Of a DNA stretch of 36,719 nt, positions 1 through 7,688 are shown in pieces. Below the pieces are notes generated by a model. It had not been told where the DNA came from. It did no database searches and saw nothing but the letters and a program-made list of their open reading frames with translations. The first letter of the stretch is position 1. Each line of letters opens with the position of its first letter. Position numbers and translations under genes: made by a program. Origin of the DNA: Candidatus Kuenenia stuttgartensis (lineage in GTDB: Bacteria; Planctomycetota; Planctomycetia; Planctomycetales; Planctomycetaceae). The DNA is taken from assembly GCA_945906725.1 (NCBI GenBank), contig CAMDRI010000040.1:1-36719 (forward strand). The letters are read 5' to 3'.

Positions 1-1
1 A

Positions 2-130
2 TTCGCCGACATGCTCGGCACGCTCCGTCGGCTCAGCGTCCGGCAACAGGTTTTGACCTTGGCCCTCGCAGGACCAGGGTCTCGAAAAATCCAACAACTC
101 CTAGAAAACGCGGTGGCCTTGGCCACCTAA
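2..130 (+). CDS. C-terminal end of an unidentified protein, cut by window edge
   Basis: A frame open from the window edge ends at a TAA at 128-130 and encodes about 42 residues rich in Leu, Arg and Ala, including the stretch LALAGPGSRKIQQLLENA. It reads like the amphipathic end of a real protein, and it stops just before the point where DUF1501 homology begins. A transposase or other mobile-element protein would explain that junction, but nothing in the visible part proves it. Codon use resembles the surroundings. The family is not recognised, and most of the gene lies outside the window. Confidence 0.35.
   Translation, partial: FADMLGTLRRLSVRQQVLTLALAGPGSRKIQQLLENAVALAT
112..127. repeat. 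Short inverted repeat at end of the left-edge frame
   Basis: GGTGGCC, a 2-nt TT loop, then GGCCACC: a perfect 7-bp inverted repeat over the last codons of the left-edge frame. It could be a chance palindrome, or part of an element end next to the DUF1501 truncation point. A 2-nt loop is too tight for a normal hairpin and no T-run follows, so it is not a convincing terminator. Confidence 0.3.
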
Positions 131-141
131 AATGCAAAAGT

Positions 142-1313
142 CGAACTAACGTCCCCGGAATTCGCTTCGGTGAGCTGATTCCACAGGTTACGCGACATGC
201 CGACAAGCTGGCGGTCATTCGGTCCATGACTCATGACGACAACGCACACGGCACCGCCTCGCACGTTCGTTGCTTGGGCAGTTGCCGGCTCAGCCGGGGG
301 CCGAGCATGTGTCGCGGCACGATCATCCCGCGCTCGGCGCGATCCTGCATCGACTGCGAGGTGACTGCGGTGAACTGCCTCCCTGGGTGATCTTACCGCG
401 ACCATTCACGACCGGTGGGCCACCGTACAAGGGCCAGTCGGCCGGATTTCTCGGAGCGGTCTACGACCCGCTGATGCTCGACAAGGAAAAGAAGGGTTCA
501 CTTTCGGATCGCGATTTGAAGCTCGATGCCATTCGCCATCCCGAGGGAATTGACCAGGCGCGATTCGACGCTCGCCGTCGGATACTCGGATCAGCGAATG
601 GCACAGCGACCACGAATCGGGCAGCATCCGCCGAGACGTTGCTCTCCGGGCACTACGACAAGGCGTTCAACTTGATGAGTTCGGGCAATGCGAACCGAGC
701 CTTCGACTTCAGCCACGAACCAGCCGCGTTGTGAGATCGTTACGGACGCAACGAATACGGACAGAGTTTTCTACTGGCGCGGCGGCTGGTCGAATCGGGC
801 GTCCGAGTGGTCAATGTCTTCTGGACCTTCTTCGACGAGAAAGGTTGCCAGTTCAATCTGTGGGACAACCACGGAGCCCCCAACGACGTTTGCGGTATCG
901 ACGGTCAACTCAAGGGCGAAGTAATGCTCAAGCATCAGTATTACTGCCCGTCGTTCGATCGGTCGTTCTCGGCATTGCTCGAAGACCTTCAGCAGCGCGG
1001 ACTGCTGACCGAAACGCTGGTGTCCGTCGCCGGCGAGTTCGGCCGCACACCGCGCATCAACGCCACAGCAGGCCGAGACCATTGGGCTCCGTGCTACACC
1101 CAGCTTCTAGCGGGCGGCGGCATTCGCGGCGGTCAGGTCTACGGCGCGAGCGACCGCATCGGGGCCTACTTCAAAGACATGCCGGTGACGCCGGATGACT
1201 TTATGGCCACAATCCACCACACCTTCGGCTTCGCTTCGGAATCAGCCGTCTACGACCAGCACAACCGTCCGTACCCCATCAGCCTGGGCACACCAGTGAC
1301 AGCTCTCTTTTGA
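142..1313 (+). pseudogene. DUF1501 (sulfatase-like) protein, broken gene
   Basis: Three pieces together match the planctomycete DUF1501 family, secreted proteins of the alkaline phosphatase/sulfatase superfamily. Piece 1 (about 142-264, frame 1) carries NVPGIRFGELIPQ and RSMTHDDNAHGTASH. Near 265-270 the frame changes, and piece 2 (to 731) continues with GQLP, HPALGAILHRLRG and LPPWVILPRPF. A TGA at 732-734 interrupts that same frame, where relatives would likely have Arg (CGA to TGA is one change). Piece 3 goes on in frame with DRYGRNEYGQSFLLARRLVESG, AGEFGRTPRIN and GRDHW and ends at a TGA at 1311-1313. The signal peptide and the first part of the domain are missing. The gene is 5' truncated, frameshifted and carries an internal stop, so it is very likely non-functional. 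Confidence 0.85.
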
Positions 1314-1464
1314 AGACATCGTTTGCTGGCAGGATCAACCCTGAAGGACGCATCGCTGACACGGTTCGACCATCACGATCGACGTGAACTGTTCACTGCA
1401 AACGAATCCGTCGCTCTCCGGTGAGTCGTACTGACACATTGCGACCTCACCATCGGAACCAATG

Positions 1465-2967
1465 TCATGGACGCCCCCGGCGAAACACTTGCGCGACGGG
1501 AAGGAATTTCGTCGCATCATCCAGCGGGAACATCGGCCGAGCACATCGCGTGTGTCCCAAGCTCCGCAGGTTGGCGCTGGTCGATCCCGGTGCGTCCACG
1601 TTGATGAGCTTCGCGCACCACTTCGCGAACATGTGCGGTTCGCAATGCGGCGATTTCACAACCACCACGTCGAAGTGCCGTGGATCTTGTCCGTGGGCGT
1701 AGAACCACGAGCGATCGAAGTGGCTGACCGGCCGGGTTCCTACCACCAGCGTGAGGTTCGCCGATTGCAACACGGCCGTCGGTCCGGAGTCCCACGGCCA
1801 GCCGAACGATTCGCTGCGAAACTTGCCGTCGGAAAGCAGTCGCACCTGAGCCTCAATTGGCAGCGGCTGGAACCGCGCGGGATCGAATGCTCCGCCGACT
1901 GTCGTCCGAATTGTCGCACCAATGCCAGCCGCAAAAGCCTGCCGCACCGTCGCCGGATCGACGATCGGAGCCAGCACTCGACCACGATATTTCTGACTCA
2001 GCAGCTCACGCACGATTGCGTTGCTGTCCCCCGACGCGCCGGAACTGGTGGCGTCAGCCGCGTCCATCATCACGACGGTTCCCGATTTGATGTCACCGGC
2101 CAGCCGGACGGCGTCGGCGAGACTGGTCAGCGGCACTTGCATCTTTTCGTGATGTTTCCAAAAGCGGTTGGCGAGCTCGATCGCCTGCGCCCGAGCCGCT
2201 GCCTCGTCGCCGTCCATCACGACGAAACTGTTTGTGCGGAGTTCGGGGACATCGGTAAACGGATTGCCCCACATCACTCCCGCCGACAGTCCCGCGTCAC
2301 TGGCTTCAATCTGTGCGGCCAACTGGATGCACTCGCGAATCGAGCCAGTTTCTGTGATCAGTTCATCGCCGCGCACGAGTGCCGGAATCTTCACACGGGC
2401 CGTCACCGGCCGAACGCCTCGAGTCAGAATCTTCATCAACAGCGACGCGGCTCGCACTCCGGTTTGAAAGAAATCGACGTGCGGGTAGGTGTGGTACGCA
2501 ACGACCGCATCGCTGTGTTCCAGCATCCGATCTGTCAGGATGCCGTGCAGATCGAGCGATACGACGAACGGTATCTGCTCTCCGAGCAATCGCCTCGCTT
2601 CCTGCAACAGAAATCCCTCCGGGTCATTCTCGTTTTCCGCCTGCATCGCACCATGCATTGAAAAATAAGCGGCATCCACCGGACCGACATCGGAGAGGCT
2701 GCTGAGAAAGTCCCGGCTGAACCGCTCAAAACTATCGGCTGACAAAACTCCGCCGGACGTATTGGAACTCGCGCCGAACGTGGGCACAATTTGGACGCGA
2801 TGGTCTGCGTCGAAGATGCTCAACGCTCCGCTGACTTCCTCGCCGCCCCCGCGGTGATGGTCGAGCAATGCGGTACCGCGCACGACGCGAAAATCTTCGT
2901 ACTGGCTCGGCACCGGATTGAACGACGAGACTTCTTGTTTGCATTCCGCGATCAGGATTCGAGGCAT
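1465..2967 (-). CDS. MlrC family M81 metallopeptidase/hydrolase
   Basis: Product of 500 residues matching the M81 family named after microcystinase C (MlrC). The start chosen is the ATG at 2967 (MPRILIAECKQE); the frame stays open upstream but there it only mirrors the neighbouring oxidoreductase gene. The N-terminal DUF1485-type region carries the probable metal-site motifs SMHGAM, SLDLHG and AYHTYPHVDFFQTG. The C-terminal MlrC domain ends with NVDAPGSTSANLRSLGHTRCARPMFP, split here as NVDAPGSTSANL and SLGHTRCARPMFP. Length is normal. It overlaps the upstream oxidoreductase gene by 16 nt and is the last gene of a four-gene minus-strand cluster. Family members cleave small linear peptides or amides; the substrate here is unknown. 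Confidence 0.88.
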   Translation of the reverse strand: MPRILIAECKQEVSSFNPVPSQYEDFRVVRGTALLDHHRGGGEEVSGALSIFDADHRVQIVPTFGASSNTSGGVLSADSFERFSRDFLSSLSDVGPVDAAYFSMHGAMQAENENDPEGFLLQEARRLLGEQIPFVVSLDLHGILTDRMLEHSDAVVAYHTYPHVDFFQTGVRAASLLMKILTRGVRPVTARVKIPALVRGDELITETGSIRECIQLAAQIEASDAGLSAGVMWGNPFTDVPELRTNSFVVMDGDEAAARAQAIELANRFWKHHEKMQVPLTSLADAVRLAGDIKSGTVVMMDAADATSSGASGDSNAIVRELLSQKYRGRVLAPIVDPATVRQAFAAGIGATIRTTVGGAFDPARFQPLPIEAQVRLLSDGKFRSESFGWPWDSGPTAVLQSANLTLVVGTRPVSHFDRSWFYAHGQDPRHFDVVVVKSPHCEPHMFAKWCAKLINVDAPGSTSANLRSLGHTRCARPMFPLDDATKFLPVAQVFRRGRP

Positions 2968-4019
2968 CGTGAACTCCACTTTGAGAGATTGACCTGTTGT
3001 GACTCGCGAGCGGAATCGTGGATGGCCTGCATCTTCCGCATGTAGCGAGCGGCTTCGGTGAAACTCGGACGCACTCGCCAAACCTCGCCGTGGCGAGCGG
3101 CTCGGACGGCAGCAAGGAACTCGGCTTCGACCTGCCATTCGTCGCCGACCGTGTCGATCACCTCGCCGGTGGATGACGCAGCCAAATGCAGCACGACTTG
3201 TTGGGTCAGCAAATCGACTCGACAAGTGGCAACGGAACCACAGAGCAGGATCTCGGCACGCTCGAAACCGGCGTCGAGTCCCGAATGAAACTCGGTACAG
3301 ACAACTCCGCCGCTGAGAGTGCCGGTGATCGACACCGTTTGCGGGATTTCGATCGCGATCGTCCGGCCCTGAGTATCGCGCTTGTTGAGCGAGATTGACG
3401 TGGTCGCCGTCAACGACAAGTAGTCCCCGCACCAAGCGTTCAACGTCTCGGCGTAGATGCCGACTTGCAAGATGTTGAGTCCCGACAACTCGCGCCGCTC
3501 ACGCCAACTGATTTCGATCGGATCGCGATTTGCCGCGTTGGCCGAGATCACCGTGACCGACAACAGCCGTCCAAAACGCTCAGAGGCGAGCAGTTGGTGA
3601 ACCGTGCGCTCCCAACGGACCCGGATCGGTGAAGGGCAGACCATCGCCACTTGCTGCGGATGAGCGTTGGCGGCAGACACCATTTGGACCGACTCGGCGT
3701 AGTCCATGCACATCCGCGCTTGGCAGAAGACATGCTTGCCCGCCGCGAGAGCCGCCAGCGAAAGCTCGCAATGCAGGTACGGCCAAGTACCGATGAAGAC
3801 CGCGTCGATGTCGCCGGCGTCGATGATCTGCTTCGAATTGTCAGCCGTGCGGGCGAATCCCCATTTCTCCTGCACACGGCGACTGCTCTCCTCCGAGCGA
3901 TTGCAAACCGCGACCAACTCGACGCCCGGCATCTTCGCGAGGTTCGGCAGATGTCGCTGCTCGCAGATGCCACCAGCACCGATGAAGCCGAGGCGAATTC
4001 GTTCGAGATCATTCATCAT
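2952..4019 (-). CDS. Gfo/Idh/MocA family NAD(P)-dependent oxidoreductase
   Basis: Product of 355 residues. An N-terminal Rossmann fold is seen in RLGFIGAGGICEQRHLPNL (GxGGxx type, residues 8-26), followed by VAVCNRSEESS and DAVFIGTWPYLH. The C-terminal half is the usual alpha/beta substrate domain. The family oxidises or reduces sugars, inositols and similar polyols. Oddly, the position of the family EKP motif, which normally supplies a catalytic/cofactor Lys after AGKHV, reads FCQARM. That points to an atypical subfamily or altered chemistry. It begins 1 nt after the stop of the TPP-enzyme gene and overlaps mlrC, so co-transcription is likely. Two adjacent ATGs could start it. Confidence 0.88.
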   Translation of the reverse strand: MMNDLERIRLGFIGAGGICEQRHLPNLAKMPGVELVAVCNRSEESSRRVQEKWGFARTADNSKQIIDAGDIDAVFIGTWPYLHCELSLAALAAGKHVFCQARMCMDYAESVQMVSAANAHPQQVAMVCPSPIRVRWERTVHQLLASERFGRLLSVTVISANAANRDPIEISWRERRELSGLNILQVGIYAETLNAWCGDYLSLTATTSISLNKRDTQGRTIAIEIPQTVSITGTLSGGVVCTEFHSGLDAGFERAEILLCGSVATCRVDLLTQQVVLHLAASSTGEVIDTVGDEWQVEAEFLAAVRAARHGEVWRVRPSFTEAARYMRKMQAIHDSARESQQVNLSKWSSRCLES

Positions 4020-4020
4020 G

Positions 4021-4623
4021 TCACTCTCCCAATGCGAGCCGCAGTCCAGCCAATTGCTCGGCCAGCGGTGGTGTGCTTCCAGTCAGATAATCGGCGGGTG
4101 TCGCGCTCACGACCAGTCGGATGAAACGCGGGCCGGGCAACGCGAGAACGTCCGTCGCCCGCGCTTGCCAATCCGCGAGATCGCGAAATTCCTCAGCCGT
4201 CGGAAAGCCGGCGGCTCGTGCAAGACCGGCGTAATCGACGGCGAAACGCGCGGCGGGAGTCTCCTGTCCGCCGGTGATTTCGTAGAGTCCGTTGTCGAGC
4301 AGTACGATCGTCAGATTGGTCACACCGCTACCGACGACGGTCACCAGCGATCCCAAACTCATCAGCAACGAACCGTCGCCGGAAATCACCAGTACTTCAC
4401 GCTGCGGTTGAGCCAACGCCAATCCGACCGCCATCGGAATCGCTCCGCTCATCGTCGACGGGTTGTAATGAAAGTCGAGCGGCCGTCGTCGGAGCTTCGG
4501 CCAGATGCGTGCCGAGCCTTGGTTGGTCACGACAATCTGACTGCCGCAACACAGATCGGCCAGAATCCGCAGCGCATCCACAACCGGCATGACGTTAGAA
4601 TTGTCGTTGAGCATTCGCATCAT
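4021..4623 (-). CDS. TPP-binding half of a split 2-oxoacid decarboxylase-like enzyme
   Basis: Product of 200 residues resembling the C-terminal (cofactor pyrophosphate) domain of thiamine diphosphate enzymes such as the ComE beta subunit of sulfopyruvate decarboxylase or the C-half of phosphonopyruvate decarboxylase. The TPP/Mg motif is GDGSLLMSLGSL, about 24 residues before LLDNGLYEITGGQ. Other family marks are YNPSTMSGAIPMAVGLALA and FIRLVV. The ATG overlaps the stop of the upstream half by 4 nt (ATGA), the usual sign of coupled synthesis of two subunits. Substrate unknown: sulfopyruvate, phosphonopyruvate or another 2-oxo acid are possible. Confidence 0.8.
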   Translation of the reverse strand: MMRMLNDNSNVMPVVDALRILADLCCGSQIVVTNQGSARIWPKLRRRPLDFHYNPSTMSGAIPMAVGLALAQPQREVLVISGDGSLLMSLGSLVTVVGSGVTNLTIVLLDNGLYEITGGQETPAARFAVDYAGLARAAGFPTAEEFRDLADWQARATDVLALPGPRFIRLVVSATPADYLTGSTPPLAEQLAGLRLALGE

Positions 4624-5102
4624 GGTGCTCCCTCAGCCATCAGAGCGACGCCAGGAGTTCTCGCTGCCTGACAGCGTCGAAAATGCTCTACAAGTTTTGG
4701 CTTGTCCGCCGGCTCAGCGATCCATTGGCAATCAAGACCCCACGCCCGCAGGATCGGTTCAGCGAACGTCTTGGCCGAGTCTCGCGACTGCGGCACCAAC
4801 CAATTTCGAACGCCAATCAACGAATAGATCGGTAGCTTCAAATCGAACAGCACATTCCGCAGCGCGTCCCCCGATTCAAATAACCCGGTCGTCTGCATCA
4901 CCACCAGCGGCGACTGGCCTCCCAGATGCAACCCCGCCGCCAACGGCCACGCCTCTCCTTCTCGGCAAACCCGAATCAGCCGCAGCCGCGATGACCCAGC
5001 CAACGACGCCTCCCAAGGACCAATCGCCGTGTCGGGAATCCACACGACGTGCGTGATCCTCAACTCAGCGAAGACCACTTCAATTTCAGGCCCGGTAAAC
5101 AT
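4620..5102 (-). CDS. Pyrimidine-binding half of the split TPP enzyme
   Basis: Product of 160 residues matching the N-terminal (PYR) domain of TPP-dependent decarboxylases, like ComD or the N-half of phosphonopyruvate decarboxylase. Visible marks are VWIPDTAIGPW near residue 20, CREGEAWPLAAGLHLGG containing the Glu that activates TPP in this superfamily, and MQTTGLFESGDALRN followed by LKLPIYSLIGVRN. It should pair with the product of the overlapping downstream gene, the active site forming between the two chains. It is the first gene of the cluster running to mlrC. The 99-nt gap to the next upstream gene is partly filled by the remnant of that gene's frame. Confidence 0.78.
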   Translation of the reverse strand: MFTGPEIEVVFAELRITHVVWIPDTAIGPWEASLAGSSRLRLIRVCREGEAWPLAAGLHLGGQSPLVVMQTTGLFESGDALRNVLFDLKLPIYSLIGVRNWLVPQSRDSAKTFAEPILRAWGLDCQWIAEPADKPKLVEHFRRCQAARTPGVALMAEGAP

Positions 5103-5201
5103 CGAGTGTTATTCTCCCAGCCGCGCGGCCGGCAACTGCTCTGGTACGGTGGCGTTCAGGTTGTCATCAAAGTGCATCAGCAACAGGGTTTGAGGATCAG
5201 G

Positions 5202-6941
5202 CTAGAACGGCTCGGTCGTTGGATCGAAGCGAACGGGATTGAAGGTTTGCTGTGGCCCGTATTCGACTTGCAAGTCAGCGTATCGCGCCAAGTTTGAGAT
5301 TCGCAGTTCGTCGATCGAGAAGGCCGTCCCGGCAATGACGCGGCTGACGAATTCCATCAGACGTTTGGCAGTCTTTGGTCCCGACGATGGGCGAGCGCTG
5401 CTGTAACCGTCCCAATTCGCACTGCGGTAGAAGGCCGAGTCACGGCCGTCGATGTAGGTATAGGTGATCGTTCTCTCTGGATCACCTCGATACGGTGCCC
5501 AGACGAGCGCGACGTGCGTCCATTTCTCCAGCTTCAGTTTGTTGGAAAGGGGGACCGTGATGACGCCATTCGGCAACAGATTTGGAAGTTTGATCGGCGT
5601 CAGCCGCTCTTCCCATTGCTTGCGAACCCAGAACTCAATCGTCCCTTGCCGTTCATCAAAGAGTGGAGACTCGATGCTGTCGATCACGACCTGATCGGGA
5701 ATGTGCAACGCTTGCTTGGGCACGATCTGCACGGCACTGCCGAAGCGGCCGGGGATGAAAGATTGCGTGAGATCGTGGCCGACACGTCTCGCGTCAGAAT
5801 AGCCGATTCGAAAATCGGGACCGGCGCGAGACGTGTCGGCCACGGCGGGTGTCACCCAGCACGAAGACTCGGGACGTTCGACAACTCGGAACCAGCCCGG
5901 CTTACTGGGCATCTCGATCCGGACCATGTCAGGACGAGATTCCTTCAACTCGAACGTCACTGAGTTACCGCTGACTTTTCCGATCCGCACTTGGCCGTTG
6001 CGATCTCGCAGTCTCAAGAAAGCGGCTTCGGCAGATTCGAGTTTGAGGAGTGGCTCGTCCGCCGCAATCGCTAACCAGACTGCTTCGCCCAGCTTGAGCG
6101 ACAGTGGTTGCGCGGCATTCCAAATCGGCGGTGTCGAAGTATTCCAATCGAGCACCGCTAATTCGAGCTTCGGCGTGAAGACATAATGTCCGGCCGGTGC
6201 CATCGCAGGAATAGTCAGACGATGCAGATAGACCTCGTAGTTTGGCAGCAGACCGGCAAAGAAATGATAGCGCGTCCGATACTGGGCAATCCGCTCGCCT
6301 TTGGGGCCGGTGTAGAAGCCATCAACCCGCACGCAGGCACGCACCGGGCCAGTCGATTCGAGAACCACGCGACGGTCGATGCCGTCCTTCGCACTCGAAA
6401 AGCGTTGGCCGGTTTGATCGAGGTAGAAGTGCTCGCCGTCCACCGCACCAGCCACGACGAGTTCGTCCGGTTCGGTCTGGCCGTCTCCATTGAGATCGGC
6501 GGAAATCGTCCGCAATACGGCGGCACCAGCGGTGGAAAACTCGGCGAGCAGTGCTCCGGTTGAGACTGTCACAAACTCATCGCGTGACTCGGCGAGCTTC
6601 GTTGCCGACGTCGCTCGCATGATGTCGTCACCGAATTTCAACGAGTATTTGCGTCCCGGTTCGGCGACGAAGTCGATCGTCAGCCACCGGACGCTCTTTC
6701 GGTCGGCCTCCCAAGTCGTGGCAACTCGTGCTTGCAGCGGTCGTTCCTGACCACGATCGTCAATCAACCGGCAATGCTCGTCGCTGATCAACTTCCCTCG
6801 CGGAAACGGTACACCGGTCGTGATCGGCCAAGCGGCCCTGCGATCGGTGAACGGCTCATCGATGACCAGATCCACTCTGGTCGCCGCCCGCGCGAAGTCC
6901 TGAGGAACGCAATGCGGAGCCGTGAGTAGAACGATCGCCAT
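5202..6941 (-). CDS. Secreted RIFT-barrel (PcRGLX/YetA-like) protein with LamG domain, early stop
   Basis: Product of 579 residues. A short hydrophobic start (MAIVLLTAPHCV) may be a weak signal peptide. Residues about 20-110 match the PcRGLX/YetA-like N-terminal RIFT barrel (WPITTGVPFPRGKL, RPLQARV, VRWLTIDF), a fold tied to polysaccharide lyases. An Asp-rich loop (DLNGDGQTEPDE) may bind calcium. The last 180 residues form a LamG/concanavalin-like domain (RFGSAVQI, GTIEFWVRKQW, KWTHVALVWAP, SIDELRISNLARY). The stop is TAG at 5202-5204, but the frame stays open for 30 further codons (DPQTLLLMHFDDNLNA) to a TAA at 5109-5111, so a nonsense mutation near the C-terminus is likely. Probably a carbohydrate-binding or degrading surface protein. 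Confidence 0.72.
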   Translation of the reverse strand: MAIVLLTAPHCVPQDFARAATRVDLVIDEPFTDRRAAWPITTGVPFPRGKLISDEHCRLIDDRGQERPLQARVATTWEADRKSVRWLTIDFVAEPGRKYSLKFGDDIMRATSATKLAESRDEFVTVSTGALLAEFSTAGAAVLRTISADLNGDGQTEPDELVVAGAVDGEHFYLDQTGQRFSSAKDGIDRRVVLESTGPVRACVRVDGFYTGPKGERIAQYRTRYHFFAGLLPNYEVYLHRLTIPAMAPAGHYVFTPKLELAVLDWNTSTPPIWNAAQPLSLKLGEAVWLAIAADEPLLKLESAEAAFLRLRDRNGQVRIGKVSGNSVTFELKESRPDMVRIEMPSKPGWFRVVERPESSCWVTPAVADTSRAGPDFRIGYSDARRVGHDLTQSFIPGRFGSAVQIVPKQALHIPDQVVIDSIESPLFDERQGTIEFWVRKQWEERLTPIKLPNLLPNGVITVPLSNKLKLEKWTHVALVWAPYRGDPERTITYTYIDGRDSAFYRSANWDGYSSARPSSGPKTAKRLMEFVSRVIAGTAFSIDELRISNLARYADLQVEYGPQQTFNPVRFDPTTEPF

Positions 6942-7205
6942 AAAAATCGACGAGCGATGTGGAAGGGCAATTTTAATGACAGCCTCGGGATTGAGAAAGC
7001 AAGCGATTCGGCGAGATCAAAGATTTGTGGCAGGTGTGAAGAGTTCTATCAGATGTCGAGAAGCAGGAGCACTCTTCCGGCTCACGAAGCCACCGCATGC
7101 AAATCATCATCGAAGCCCAACCGGTGAGTCTCGGTTCCTCCGAGCGAATGACCGTCGCTGTTACAATCTCGCCTCATTCGTCCCACCCCTTTTGAGGAGA
7201 CAATC

Positions 7206-7688
7206 ATGGACAGTCGCGAAGCGATCAAAATTTCGATCGGCACCGCCGATTTCGTTTCGATGGGTTACATCGCCGATTTGACCGACCAAGATTTGATGCG
7301 GCGGCCGCATCCCGGATGCAATCACATCAATTGGCAGATCGGACATCTCGTCACTGCCGAACACCAGCTCATCGAACAAGTGGCACCCGGAGCGATGCCC
7401 GCTCTGCCGGCCGGGTTCGCTGACAAGTACACAAAGGAAGCGGCCGTCTCGGATGATCCCGCGAAGTTCGCGACGAAGGACGAACTGCTGCGAGTCGCCA
7501 AAGAGCAACGGGCCGCGACGCTCGCCGCGTTGAGCAAAGTCAGCGATGCCGATCTCGATAAGCCGACCGGCTTGGACTACGCCCCCACGGTTGGCGCGAT
7601 CTTTGCTCTGCAAGGGAGCCACTGGCTGATGCACTGCGGGCAGTGGGTCATCGTCCGTCGCAGTCTCGACAAGCCGGCACTGTTCTAG
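7206..7688 (+). CDS. DinB family protein
   Basis: Product of 160 residues with the DinB/DUF664-type four-helix bundle. The metal-ligand pattern is visible as NHINWQIGHL (His40 and His47) and, near the C-terminus, HWLMHCGQW (His about 139 and 143). Members are often thiol-transferases or stress-induced metal proteins; the activity of this one is unknown. A strong ribosome site (TGAGGAG, 6-7 nt before ATG) fixes the start. Its TAG stop shares the palindrome CTAG with the stop of the convergent gene on the other strand. Confidence 0.82.
   Translation: MDSREAIKISIGTADFVSMGYIADLTDQDLMRRPHPGCNHINWQIGHLVTAEHQLIEQVAPGAMPALPAGFADKYTKEAAVSDDPAKFATKDELLRVAKEQRAATLAALSKVSDADLDKPTGLDYAPTVGAIFALQGSHWLMHCGQWVIVRRSLDKPALF

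Noticed and set aside
1462-2661. Plus-strand open frame of 399 codons
   Set aside because: It lies wholly antisense to mlrC, has biased Arg/His-rich composition and no family marks: a mirror of the real gene.
7162-7167. TACAAT as promoter of the DinB gene
   Set aside because: A good -10, but no acceptable -35 lies 15-19 nt upstream, so it was not listed as a promoter.
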